From: Hymenobacter fodinae
Lineage (GTDB): Bacteria > Bacteroidota > Bacteroidia > Cytophagales > Hymenobacteraceae
DNA length: 64,000 nt
Assembly: GCF_004745825.1 (NCBI RefSeq)
Contig: NZ_SRLA01000003.1
Location: 186,001-250,000, forward strand
Direction of reading: 5' to 3'
The notes below the pieces were generated by a model that did no database searches, had not been told where the DNA came from, and saw only the letters and a list, made by a program, of their open reading frames with translations. Positions 17,460 through 26,210 of this stretch are shown one piece after another. Numbering within the stretch: the stretch's first letter is position 1; each line of letters begins with the position of its first letter. Position numbers and translations under genes: made by a program.

Positions 17460-18269
17460 CTATACTTTCTTCATGGTGCTCACCTGTTGCTGCAGATCAA
17501 GCACGATGCTGGCGAGGCGGTTGAGCGAAAGATCGGCGATAGGGAACGTGCTGCTGATATAGGCTTTGGCTTCCCAGATCTCCACTACATCTTCCACATC
17601 AATCTGATAGGGCGAGTACAGGGGGTTGTCGGAGTGCAGGGCCAACATGGCGTTGTCTTTCAACCGGTTGAACACGCGCTTGAACACGATACCTTCTTTG
17701 CTGCTTACCACGATGCAAGGCGTGCCGTCCTTGATGCTCATCCAGTCGTCCACGTAGCGGCCCACGATTACGGTGCCGCTGGCAATAGGCAGCATGGAGT
17801 CACCGGCAATTTCGAAGGCGCGGTAAGTTCCTCCTGTACCCAGCATGGGTAGGCGGAACTTCGGCAGCTCTTCTAAGTACTCGGGGTCGGCGTAGCCGTT
17901 CAGATAGCCGGCGGCGGCTTTCTGAGGTACCAACTCGATGTTTTCGTTCTGCTCCTTATCTACCGTCAAGGCCAGAATGCGCAGGTTACCGCCGGGGCGG
18001 GTTGCGGTAGTCTCAGTCGTAGCAGCCGTTTGCGCTTGAAGCTGCAGGGCAGCTTTAGCGTTCTTCTTTTTGCTAAAGTCGGTGGTAACCAGCGCGTCCA
18101 ATGAGATATTGAACAGGCGGGCCATGTTTACCAACGTGGCTAGCTTAGGTTCAGCGCGGCCTTCTTCATACGCGCCTACCAAGGAGCGTTTGATACCGAG
18201 CTTTTCGGCCATCTGGGCCTGCGTAAGGGCCAGTTCGCGCCGCCAGAATTTGAGGTTAGTGTTAATCAT
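17460..18269 (-). CDS. XRE-type HTH regulator with S24 (LexA-like) domain
   Basis: The N-terminal helix-turn-helix (1-60; LTQAQMAEKLGIKRSLVGAYEEGRAEP) joins a C-terminal S24 peptidase-like domain. The Ser-Lys pair is visible as S158 in AGDSMLP and K197 in GIVFKRV. An Ala-Gly pair at 120-121 (KAAAGYL) sits where LexA/CI proteins cleave themselves. The 269-aa length fits Bacteroidota regulators of this class. No phage genes are adjacent, so a stress-responsive chromosomal repressor is more likely than a prophage repressor. Its upstream region (18270-18474) is AT-rich and may hold its own operator. Confidence 0.88.
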   Translation of the reverse strand: MINTNLKFWRRELALTQAQMAEKLGIKRSLVGAYEEGRAEPKLATLVNMARLFNISLDALVTTDFSKKKNAKAALQLQAQTAATTETTATRPGGNLRILALTVDKEQNENIELVPQKAAAGYLNGYADPEYLEELPKFRLPMLGTGGTYRAFEIAGDSMLPIASGTVIVGRYVDDWMSIKDGTPCIVVSSKEGIVFKRVFNRLKDNAMLALHSDNPLYSPYQIDVEDVVEIWEAKAYISSTFPIADLSLNRLASIVLDLQQQVSTMKKV

Positions 18270-18474
18270 AACGCGGGGAGCCGGGAGAAGGGCTTCATCG
18301 GCAAAGATTTACCGGCTCACGAAGATACGAACGCTTCTACGCGAATACTAATTCAATTAGCTGAAATTTTTGCTAAAAATATTTGGTGAGTATTCTGGGC
18401 AAATGGTGCGCTACACTTGGCACCCTCTTAACCTACCCCAACCTAATCGTGCTAAGTCTACCTCTAGCAAATTT

Positions 18475-19374
18475 TTAGAGCTCAGCAGATGCAGAGTCAG
18501 GATCTGCTTCAGCCGTATTGGGTTCCTGAGCGATAGTTGTACCAGGCTCGGCCCACCACTCATCATTTTGCCAGTAGGTATCCCAGCCCAGCCGGGCGTA
18601 TTTGGGGTTGAAATCCGGGTCCCGCTCCCCAATCGTGAAGTCGCGGAAGATATCCTGCTGGTATAGGAAGATATTCTGTACCCACAGCACAGGTTTTGGC
18701 TGCTTGGTTTCGGGGTTTGTCCAAGTGCCCTGGAATAGCACCCAGCCACCGCGAGTGTTTTGCTTATCATCCCGAGTGAATGGAGCTAATTCGCCCCGTT
18801 CACTTACTGAAAAGTCCACTATTACCTCACCCTTGAACACGCCGGCTCCTTTATAGCTGGCATCTTCCCGCAGAGTAAACGTACCAAGCGCGGAGTATGC
18901 GTTAACCGTGTTGGCTTCGGTGATATACTCCTTGCCCTGCTTGGAAGAATAGTAAGCAGGAGCTTTTGTGAGTGGAGCTTGGCTCCCTAGTTGCGTGAAT
19001 TCAATATCGCCTTCAAATAGGGTAATTGCCTTCTTGAATCGGTTCTTACCCCTCACGAAATAGTGCAGCGGATTGGCCGGGTCTCGCCGGACATCCAGCA
19101 TCGCAAACTCAATGCGGTAGTGGTCAGCACCATAAAACCCATTCATTATCTCAGAATCGTCCGGTTCCTTGGCAATAAGGGCACTCAGGTTGTACTCCTT
19201 GAAAAACGCTTGCTCTTCCGCTGATAAAGCCGGTGGAACAGTTGATAGAGCCGTAACAGTTAGTTTGGGCGACACTGCGGGTTCAGCAGCAGGCGGAGAA
19301 ACAGTGCTAATAGGTTTCTGCTGACAAGCAGACAGTAGGGTCAGCAAAAGGGCGGTAGCGGTAGCGTAACGCAT
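18475..19374 (-). CDS. Hypothetical lipoprotein
   Basis: I do not recognise a family. I chose ATG 19374 over the TTG at 19383. The first 17 residues form a lipoprotein signal with lipobox LSAC (Cys17). The remainder (299 aa in total) is soluble, with mixed charge and many short beta-prone stretches such as HYFVRGKNRFKKAITLFEGDIEFTQL and GVFKGEVIVDFSVSERGEL. It ends in an acidic tail. It is a single gene between the S24 regulator and a DUF2306 gene. A cell-envelope location is the only supported inference. Confidence 0.72.
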   Translation of the reverse strand: MRYATATALLLTLLSACQQKPISTVSPPAAEPAVSPKLTVTALSTVPPALSAEEQAFFKEYNLSALIAKEPDDSEIMNGFYGADHYRIEFAMLDVRRDPANPLHYFVRGKNRFKKAITLFEGDIEFTQLGSQAPLTKAPAYYSSKQGKEYITEANTVNAYSALGTFTLREDASYKGAGVFKGEVIVDFSVSERGELAPFTRDDKQNTRGGWVLFQGTWTNPETKQPKPVLWVQNIFLYQQDIFRDFTIGERDPDFNPKYARLGWDTYWQNDEWWAEPGTTIAQEPNTAEADPDSASAEL

Positions 19375-19427
19375 CGAAAACAATGGATAAGGTAGAGCTG
19401 CAAATTTCTTCTGAAATATACAACTTG

Positions 19428-20138
19428 CTATATACCGGCTGCAACTGCCGTTTGCTGTTTAGTCGCTTGTACACCTGCCAACGGTCCGAAAGCCCGCAGG
19501 TACCACCGTGCTAGCCCGGCCTGCACCAGCACCTCGGCCAGCAGCAGGTTGCCCACCCACGACAGCCACACTACGGTCAGGTAGGTTTCAATGGGTTTGG
19601 TCTGGAAGAAGTAGTAGAGGCCGTAGCTTTCCAGGCGCAGGCTCATGGCGGCCAGCGTAACGGCGTAGGCACGCAGCATCCACTCGGCGTGCGGCAGCCA
19701 GCGGCGCTGTCGCGCCGCGCGGTAGGCCTGCCACGTTACCAGCCACCACACTACGCACTGCAGCGTGAAGCCCACTTTGGCCGACAGCCCACCGTTGGCA
19801 TACAGGGCCAGCACCAGCCCCGACGGGGCCGCCAAACCCAGAATGCTTCCGACGTACACCAGCCCCAGCCGCCGATGCAGGCGGGGCCAGCGGCGGTACA
19901 AGGCCGGCACCAGCTGCAGCAGCCCGATTACCAGCACCCACCAACTGCTGGTGATGTGCACGTAAAAGCCCACCCGAAACCACGGATTATCATTGATGGC
20001 CTGTGCTTTCGTGGTCAGGAACAGGATGCCTTTCTCAAAGCTCAGATAGGGCAGCACCATCGTGAGCATACGTACGCTAAAGGCCGCTACTGCCAGAAAC
20101 GCCAGCACCCGAACAAAGCGTTTAAAAAGCGCGGCCAA
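19428..20138 (-). CDS. DUF2306-family membrane protein
   Basis: This 236-aa protein has about seven hydrophobic segments with the histidine-containing loops of DUF2306: FYVHITSSWW, WPRLHRRLGLVYVGSILGLAAPSGL and LPHAEWMLRAYAV. Function in this family is unknown; the conserved histidines next to helices could bind haem or metal, which is speculation. No ATG lies near the expected N-terminus, so I accept TTG at 20138, which places the first helix at about residues 9-25. It follows recQ in the same direction after 75 bases without a terminator. A second DUF2306-like gene is at 57093-57587. Confidence 0.78.
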   Translation of the reverse strand: MAALFKRFVRVLAFLAVAAFSVRMLTMVLPYLSFEKGILFLTTKAQAINDNPWFRVGFYVHITSSWWVLVIGLLQLVPALYRRWPRLHRRLGLVYVGSILGLAAPSGLVLALYANGGLSAKVGFTLQCVVWWLVTWQAYRAARQRRWLPHAEWMLRAYAVTLAAMSLRLESYGLYYFFQTKPIETYLTVVWLSWVGNLLLAEVLVQAGLARWYLRAFGPLAGVQATKQQTAVAAGI

Positions 20139-20213
20139 CAGTGGTGCAGTGATGAAATGGATAGCCTATGACAGTTGGCGGCCGAGTCGCAGCGTGAAGT
20201 TGTAGTTTACGCC

Positions 20214-22496
20214 CTACTCCCCGCGTAGCTTCTTGAAGTACATCAGGGCCAAGCGGAGCTTGAAGTAATCGTACTTCTCGCGCAGGTGGTCGAACAGGTC
20301 GCGGAGCATGGGGCTGCTGCCGAGTTGGGCCTGAGCCGTCTGAATTTCGGCCAACTCCTCGGGCTTTAGAAACTCCTCGATGCGCAGCTCCAGCCCCTTG
20401 GCGTAGCAGGTAGTGAGGTGGGTTTGCACGGTGGAAATAGCCAAGTCGCGGCGCTGGGCAATGGCTTCTACACTTAGGCCCATGCGGTGCAACTGGTGAG
20501 TGGTTTCTGCCGTGCCATTCACCTCTGCAGTAGCAGCTTTTGGCTCTTTTGCGTCGCGCGTGGGCTTCTTGCGCACGGTGCGAGCTGCGCTGAAGTCGTC
20601 CGGATCCAGGTGGTCGGGCAGGTCGTCCTCGTCAAGTTCGGCCTGGGCGGCGGGGTTGCCGCCGTGAGCTAGAACCTCCCGGATAAACGCTTCCCCATAG
20701 GTCTCAAACTTCTTCATACCTACCCCCGAAATGCCCAACATGGCTACCCGGTTAACCGGCCGCTCCACGGCCATTTCCTGCAGGGTAGAGTCGGTGAAGA
20801 TAACGTACGGGGGCACGCCTTGCTCGTCGGCAATGCGCTTGCGCAGGGTACGAAGTGCATCGAACAATTGAGCCTCGCGGGTAGCCGGCGTGGCTTTAGC
20901 AGCAGCCACTGCTTTGCGGCCCCGCGGGGCCTTTTCCGCTTTTTCGGCTGGCTGAAACTTCTTCATGGGCACGGTACGCTGCCCCTGCAGCACCTCCCGG
21001 CCGATATCCGTGATTTTCAGCGCGTAGCCTTCCTCATAGGCAATGTACACCAGGCCATCATTCAGCATCTGGTGGATGTAGCTGTACCAATCGAGATAAG
21101 GCAGGTCGCGGCCGGCCCCGTAGGTTTTAATCTGGTCGAGGCCCTGGCTGAGCACGGCTTGGTTGCGCATGCCCCGCAGCACGTCAATCAGTAGGTTGAT
21201 GCTCACCCGTTCCCGGCTGCGCATTACTGCTGACAAGGCCTTCTGCGCCAGCTCGGTACCATCGAACGTGGTGGGTGGGTTGCGGCAGATGTCGCAGTTG
21301 CCGCAGTCCTGGGCCAGCGTCTCGCCGAAGTAGTTGAGCAGGATTTTCCGACGGCAGCTGGCGGCTTCCGCAAACTGCTGCATGCGCTCCAGCTTGGTAA
21401 GGTTGAGCTGGGTGAGGTTGGGATTTTCCTTCGTGAGCATGTCGCGCAGGCTCATCACATCGCCGAAGGAATAAAACAGTACGGCGGTGGCGGGGCTGCC
21501 GTCGCGACCGGCGCGACCAATTTCCTGGTAGTAGCCCTCGATGTTCTTGGGCAGGTTGTAATGGATTACCCAGCGCACGTTGCTCTTGTCGATGCCCATG
21601 CCGAAGGCAATGGTCGCTACAATCACCTGCAGGTCGTCTTTGAGGTAGGCTTCCTGCACGGCGGCACGCTGGTTGGGCGTCATGCCGGCATGATAGAAAC
21701 CAGCCTTAATGCCTTTGGCCTGGATTTTCTGAGCCAACGTTTCGCACTGCTTGCGCGAGAGGCAGTACACAATGCCCGCCTCGCCCTGGTGGCGCTCCAG
21801 AAATTCCAGAATGCCCCCTACCCGATCTTGGCCGGGCCGCACAATCAGGTTCAGGTTAGGCCTGTCGAATGACGACAGGAACACCCGCGGCTCCTGCAGG
21901 CGCAGCTGCTGCTGAATATCGCGCTGGGTGAGGCGGTCGGCGGTGGCAGTGAGGGCAATGATGGGAATCTGCGGAAACTGCTCGCGCAACACCCGCAGTT
22001 GGGTGTACTCGGGACGGAAGTCGTGGCCCCAGGAGCTGATGCAGTGTGCTTCGTCAATAGCGAACATGCTGATACGCATGCGGCGCAGCAAATTCAGGAA
22101 GCCCTCCGAGAGCAACTTCTCCGGCGACACGTACAGCAGCTTGAGGTAGCCGTTCAGGCATTCGGCGGCAATATTGTTTTGCTCGCTCTGGCCTACGCTA
22201 CTGTTGATGTAAGCAGCCGAAATGCCGTTAGCCTTCAGCGCTTCTACCTGATCCTTCATCAGGGCAATCAGCGGCGACACCACCACGCACACGCCCTCCT
22301 GCACCACGGCAGGCACCTGAAAGCAAACCGATTTACCGCCGCCAGTGGGCATGAGCACCACCGTATCCTGCCCCGCCAGAATGTTCTGAATGATGTCCTC
22401 CTGCATGGGGCGGAACGAGTCGTAGCCGTAGTACTTCTTCAGTACCCGGCGGGCCGATTCGAGAGTGGGAGCAAGTGGTTCAGCAGCAAATAACAT
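20214..22496 (-). CDS. recQ: ATP-dependent DNA helicase RecQ
   Basis: RecQ is a 3'-5' helicase acting in recombination and fork repair. Residues 50-56 are Walker A (PTGGGKS) and 148-151 the DEAH box, followed by the RecQ-specific loop CISSWGHDFRPEY. The second helicase lobe contains ATIAFGMGIDKSNVRWVIHYNLPKNIEGYYQEIGRAGRDG. The zinc-binding region has Cys-rich CRRKILLNYFGE...CGNCDIC near 377-400, then the RQC winged helix and an HRDC domain (about 540-620). About 140 further residues form a C-terminal extension with a helix-turn-helix-like stretch (MGLSVEAIAQRRDLAISTVQTHL), common in Bacteroidota and Bacillota RecQ. The 760-aa length fits. Confidence 0.96.
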   Translation of the reverse strand: MLFAAEPLAPTLESARRVLKKYYGYDSFRPMQEDIIQNILAGQDTVVLMPTGGGKSVCFQVPAVVQEGVCVVVSPLIALMKDQVEALKANGISAAYINSSVGQSEQNNIAAECLNGYLKLLYVSPEKLLSEGFLNLLRRMRISMFAIDEAHCISSWGHDFRPEYTQLRVLREQFPQIPIIALTATADRLTQRDIQQQLRLQEPRVFLSSFDRPNLNLIVRPGQDRVGGILEFLERHQGEAGIVYCLSRKQCETLAQKIQAKGIKAGFYHAGMTPNQRAAVQEAYLKDDLQVIVATIAFGMGIDKSNVRWVIHYNLPKNIEGYYQEIGRAGRDGSPATAVLFYSFGDVMSLRDMLTKENPNLTQLNLTKLERMQQFAEAASCRRKILLNYFGETLAQDCGNCDICRNPPTTFDGTELAQKALSAVMRSRERVSINLLIDVLRGMRNQAVLSQGLDQIKTYGAGRDLPYLDWYSYIHQMLNDGLVYIAYEEGYALKITDIGREVLQGQRTVPMKKFQPAEKAEKAPRGRKAVAAAKATPATREAQLFDALRTLRKRIADEQGVPPYVIFTDSTLQEMAVERPVNRVAMLGISGVGMKKFETYGEAFIREVLAHGGNPAAQAELDEDDLPDHLDPDDFSAARTVRKKPTRDAKEPKAATAEVNGTAETTHQLHRMGLSVEAIAQRRDLAISTVQTHLTTCYAKGLELRIEEFLKPEELAEIQTAQAQLGSSPMLRDLFDHLREKYDYFKLRLALMYFKKLRGE

Positions 22497-22652
22497 GGCA
22501 AGTAACGGACGCAGGTGAGCGGCAATGGAACGGTGAAATTAACCATTTACAGGCGGAAATCGTGCACTTCTGCTACATAAACCTGAACGTCTGCCGGTTC
22601 AGCTTCCGCGTATAACAAGGCACTTCATTTCGTTCACTAACCCCTCTATCTA

Positions 22653-22997
22653 ATGCCTGCTTCCTCCGCTTCCGCTACTCAAAACCAAGCTGTTCTCGAC
22701 GCACTCAGCCGCTGCATTGCCGCCTGCGAACTATGCGCCGATGCGTGCCTGCACGAAGACAATATCCAGATGATGGTGCCCTGCATCCGACTCGACCGAG
22801 ACTGCGCCGACATCTGCCGCCTCACGGCCGCTTTCATTGCCCGCGGCTCCGACCATGCCCAACACGTTCTCAAGGAGTGCATTGAAATTTGCCAGAAGTG
22901 CGCCGATGAGTGCGGCAAACACCAGCACGACCATTGCCAACAGTGCGCCGCTGCCTGTCGGGCCTGCGTGGAAGCTTGCCGCCAGTATGCAGCCTAG
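22653..22997 (+). CDS. Cysteine-rich four-helix-bundle copper-binding protein (DUF326-like)
   Basis: This 114-aa protein has 16 cysteines (21, 25, 28, 32, 44, 51, 55, 76, 80, 83, 87, 95, 98, 102, 105, 109) spaced three or four apart along predicted helices, the pattern of copper-storage (Csp-like) and YhjQ/DUF326 proteins. It has no signal peptide, so it is cytosolic. The His-rich patch KHQHDHCQQC near 89-98 may also bind metal. It is a lone gene, divergent from recQ, with no copper ATPase or CueR-type regulator nearby. Its TAG stop lies within CCTAGGCC, nine bases from the end of the convergent gene. Metal storage is a family-based inference. Confidence 0.85.
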   Translation: MPASSASATQNQAVLDALSRCIAACELCADACLHEDNIQMMVPCIRLDRDCADICRLTAAFIARGSDHAQHVLKECIEICQKCADECGKHQHDHCQQCAAACRACVEACRQYAA

Positions 22998-23006
22998 GCC
23001 TCGGCT

Positions 23007-23615
23007 CTAGGTTACCCCGAGAATCTCTACTCCGCTCATCTGCACGGACAGGTCTAGCGCATACTGGTGTATGTTCTGCTCTTGACCAATGTGCTGTAAC
23101 TCAGCGGTAGCTTGCCAGCGCTGCACGTTTCCGCTAGTGGGCGCTACAGCTGGTTGCAGCACTCCATTAGTGTACGTAATCTGACTACGCACACACTGAG
23201 TGGCATCAAAGTCGCCAACCCAACTGGCATCGGCGGAGTCATAGTAGGTGTTGAAAGCTCGGTAGGTGACGGTCCCCGACCGCTTCACGGGGAACTGGTA
23301 ATACAAGGTCGAGAGGTCGGGAAAGGCCAGCCCAACGGTAAACACGTTTGGGCGGCGCGGACCCAGAATACTGGCTCCGAATGACTCACTCTGAATTACC
23401 TGTAGCTGCCCGTTTTCATCCGTTTGAAACTCAAGCGGAGTACTTCCCCGATGCCATACTTGCACGCGCTGTTGGGTCAAGAGGTTGCCTGTAGTATCCC
23501 GTAAGGTAAGTCGCAACTGATACGCAACGGAGCGCTGTCCAAGTGAAAACACAAACGCGAGTACGCCGCTCAGCAGTACAGCCAACCCACCAACTACGTA
23601 TAAAACCTCCAGCAT
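23007..23615 (-). CDS. Hypothetical membrane-anchored protein
   Basis: I do not recognise this 202-aa protein. Residues 5-25 are a single hydrophobic helix with no lipobox; the rest is predicted to be beta-rich, with strands such as YQLRLTLRDTTGNLLTQQRVQVWHRG that resemble an immunoglobulin-like or carboxypeptidase-regulatory fold. One cysteine is visible in the soluble part. It is convergent with the copper-binding gene and is preceded by an inverted-repeat terminator belonging to the gene upstream. A periplasmic or exported anchored domain is the only inference. Confidence 0.68.
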   Translation of the reverse strand: MLEVLYVVGGLAVLLSGVLAFVFSLGQRSVAYQLRLTLRDTTGNLLTQQRVQVWHRGSTPLEFQTDENGQLQVIQSESFGASILGPRRPNVFTVGLAFPDLSTLYYQFPVKRSGTVTYRAFNTYYDSADASWVGDFDATQCVRSQITYTNGVLQPAVAPTSGNVQRWQATAELQHIGQEQNIHQYALDLSVQMSGVEILGVT

Positions 23616-23633
23616 AAATCAGAACAAACTAGT

Positions 23634-23691
23634 AAGTGGCCTAGGCACTCGGGGACAGATAAGAATCCGCCCCCCGACGCCTAGGCCACTT
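23634..23691 (-). terminator. Terminator-like inverted repeat built from two CCTAGG motifs
   Basis: Arms 23634-23646 (AAGTGGCCTAGGC) and 23679-23691 are exact inverted copies, and CGGGG/CCCCG inside the loop can extend the fold. It lies just downstream of the minus-strand methyltransferase gene. Each arm is itself a copy of the recurrent palindrome, so the structure may come from the repeat rather than from terminator selection. Confidence 0.6.
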
Positions 23692-23712
23692 GCTGCTTCT
23701 GCGTGTTACTGC

Positions 23713-24906
23713 TTACCCTTGTTCTGGCCGGGTGGCTTTGCGGGTACCTTGGTAAAGCTCGTATTTAAGCAAGCGGCAGTCGATGGGGCCGTTGTAGAGT
23801 GGAATGCGGCGGGAGGTTTTCAGGCCGATGCGCTTAGCGGCTTCTAGGTTGCCGGTAAACACGTAGGCATCATAGCCTTGAAAGCCGGTTTTAAGCGTGT
23901 CGCCAATCATTTTATACAAGGCGTCCATTTGGGCTTCTTCCCCAATTCTTTCTCCGTACGGCGGGTTCATGATAACGATGCCGGGCTCTTCTTTGGCGGG
24001 TGCCTTGGCCTCGCGCACGTCGCGCACACCCAGCCGAATGAAGTCTTCCAAGTCGGCGGCGGCTACGTTTTGGCGGGCCAGCTCAATGTACTCCCGCGAA
24101 AGGTCGGAGCCGGCAAGGTAGGCCTGGGGTTCTTCAATTCGCATCTGGCGGGCATCCAGCTGAACCGACTCCCAGAGGGCGGCGTCGAAATCGGGCCAGT
24201 TCTCAAAGCCAAATTTACCTTGATGGTACAGGCCGGGCGCAATGCGTTGGGCAATCATTGCCGCCTCGGTGAGTATCGTGCCGGAGCCGCACATAGGGTC
24301 GATGAGCGTCTTTTTACCATCCCAGCCCGTGAGCAGAAGCAGGCCGGCGGCTAGGGCCTCGTTGAGCGGCGCCACGTTGGTTTGCTGCCGGTAGCCGCGC
24401 TTGTGCAACGACTCGCCGGAGGCGTCGAGGCTAAGAATCACCTCATTTTCAATCATGTGCAGGTGCAGCCGAATGTCGGGACTCTTTACATCCACGCTAG
24501 GCCTCTGCCCAGTACGGTTGCGGAACTGATCTACAATGGCATCCTTGGTAAGCTGGGCCACGAACAAGGAGTGCTCGAACGAGGACTTGTTCACGACGGC
24601 CGTAATGGCGAAGGTTTGGTCTTGTCGGATATACTTAGCCCAGTCAATGCGGCCTACCTCGCGGTACAGGGCCTTTTCGTCGCGGGCGTAGAAGCCAGCG
24701 AAGGGCTTAAGAATGCGCATGGCCGTGCGGCACCACAGGCAGGCCTCGTAGAGCAGCTGCGTGTCGCCGCTAAACTCAATGGCCCGCTGGCCCACTCTCT
24801 CAATGGTGGCACCCAGCTGATGCAGCTCTTCCGCCAGCACTTCTTCCAGCCCAAACTGGGTGGTGGCGGTCATATAAAACGGAGCGGAGCGGCGGGTAGC
24901 AGCCAT
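23713..24906 (-). CDS. THUMP-domain class I rRNA methyltransferase (RlmL-like)
   Basis: The N-terminal THUMP region (about 40-160) is followed by a Rossmann methyltransferase. DPMCGSGT at 203-210 is the SAM-binding loop and NPPYGER at 314-320 is the N-methyltransferase motif of guanine/adenine N-MTases. Length (397 aa) and order match the N-terminal half of E. coli RlmL, which makes m2G2445 in 23S rRNA; the C-terminal RlmK half is absent, as in many bacteria. The start is ATG at 24906. It is a single gene, and the exact rRNA position is inferred. Confidence 0.9.
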   Translation of the reverse strand: MAATRRSAPFYMTATTQFGLEEVLAEELHQLGATIERVGQRAIEFSGDTQLLYEACLWCRTAMRILKPFAGFYARDEKALYREVGRIDWAKYIRQDQTFAITAVVNKSSFEHSLFVAQLTKDAIVDQFRNRTGQRPSVDVKSPDIRLHLHMIENEVILSLDASGESLHKRGYRQQTNVAPLNEALAAGLLLLTGWDGKKTLIDPMCGSGTILTEAAMIAQRIAPGLYHQGKFGFENWPDFDAALWESVQLDARQMRIEEPQAYLAGSDLSREYIELARQNVAAADLEDFIRLGVRDVREAKAPAKEEPGIVIMNPPYGERIGEEAQMDALYKMIGDTLKTGFQGYDAYVFTGNLEAAKRIGLKTSRRIPLYNGPIDCRLLKYELYQGTRKATRPEQG

Positions 24907-25063
24907 ACGATGAAAAGTAAAATGAGGAAGTAAGGCCGCAAAGGTCGGGAAAGAAGCGGGTGAAACCGCAGTAAGCCTAGAGAACGGCCGCCAGTACTGT
25001 TGCTTTAGCGGCCTTTGGCATTATCGAGCTTAACGTTATGCACGCCTTTTGCGTCTCTAGGCC

Positions 25064-26086
25064 ATGCGCCCCTCTTTCCTCTTTGATCCGAGCAAAAGCT
25101 CCCTCTTCTACCTTATTTTATTTTTAACGCTGATAGTGGTAGGCCTCACGGGCTACGATGCGCTAAATGGGCATTACTCAATGATTGGTAGCGTAGCTTC
25201 CTTCCTAGGCCTGTTCGTGGCCTTCCAGAGCTGGAAAGCCGCTGATGATGCCTCCCGTAAAACCGACGAAGCGCTGGCGCAGATGCAGGCTCTAGCCCAC
25301 GAAACCCGCCAGTTGGTGGTGAGCAGCAATACGGTAGAAGAGCAGATCAAGAGCGCTGTGGTAACCATCAGCGACGCCACGCGGGAACTGTACAAAGGCT
25401 TCCAACCGATTATGAACGAAATAGCGTCGTTCCTGACTGAGGCAGCCGAAAGTGAGTACTTGGCCATTATGACGGACTCCGCTGCAATTGGCACGTTCTA
25501 CGCCCGCCACCACCACCCGGCTCTTAACCAGCGGGAAATGCGGGCCCTCACCGACCGCATTCACGACCTACTGCTGGAGCGCGCCCGCGACGCCCGGGAG
25601 TTCTACTTGGCCACCCTCGCCGCCGATGAGGTGCCCGACTCAGTACCTCCCACCCGCGACCAGCACGGGCACCTGCATCATTTTGTGCAGGGCGTCTGGC
25701 AGCAGTTTCATCCTGAGTCGCCGATTACGGAAGAGTATTGGCATGAGCACCGGGAGCAACACCTTTCCACCCTGCGCCAGATTCAGGAAACGTTTACCAC
25801 TCTTTCTGAGCACCGTGAGCAGCGGGCGGCAGGACTAGAACCGCATCAGCACCTGCCGGTATTACCGCTTCAGTTATTTCTACGCTACAACGCCGAGGCC
25901 AAGGAGCCGTTCCGGGCGCTGGTGGTGTTCCTAGGCCAGTACAACCTCGATAGAGTAGCCGAAACCCGCGCCATGCAATCAGCCGACCCAGAGCTGGTGC
26001 GCACCTTCATCAGTATGTTCGAAAGCCTTACCAGCCTCGACGACCACCCTGGTTACCAAGAGCTTCGGCGGCAGCTTCCACTATAA
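25064..26086 (+). CDS. Hypothetical membrane protein with coiled coil
   Basis: I do not recognise a family. Residues about 13-32 and 40-56 are two hydrophobic helices separated by a short loop. A heptad-like helical region follows (about 58-125: WKAADDASRKTDEALAQMQALAHETRQLVV...VEEQIKSAVVTISDATRELYKGF). The rest is a soluble, largely helical domain with a histidine-rich stretch (RDQHGHLHHFVQGVWQQFHPE). The 340-aa protein is probably anchored at the inner membrane with its C-terminal domain in the cytoplasm. It stands alone, and the methyltransferase gene upstream is divergent. Confidence 0.72.
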   Translation: MRPSFLFDPSKSSLFYLILFLTLIVVGLTGYDALNGHYSMIGSVASFLGLFVAFQSWKAADDASRKTDEALAQMQALAHETRQLVVSSNTVEEQIKSAVVTISDATRELYKGFQPIMNEIASFLTEAAESEYLAIMTDSAAIGTFYARHHHPALNQREMRALTDRIHDLLLERARDAREFYLATLAADEVPDSVPPTRDQHGHLHHFVQGVWQQFHPESPITEEYWHEHREQHLSTLRQIQETFTTLSEHREQRAAGLEPHQHLPVLPLQLFLRYNAEAKEPFRALVVFLGQYNLDRVAETRAMQSADPELVRTFISMFESLTSLDDHPGYQELRRQLPL

Positions 26087-26210
26087 CCTGGAAAAGAGTT
26101 TATTTACGAAGTGTGCTGCCTAAATCCAGCCTGGGCGAAGCGCACGTACACATTTTACTGACGCGCATCCACGCCGCCGTTCCCTATCGTGTCCCTCAAA
26201 TTCCCTTACT

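Noticed and set aside
17460..18269. Prophage CI repressor
   Set aside because: No integrase, portal, terminase or tail genes occur in the window.
21999..22493. Plus-strand open frame of 164 codons opposite recQ
   Set aside because: It lies opposite the helicase motifs; the translation is His/Val/Leu-rich without domain features.
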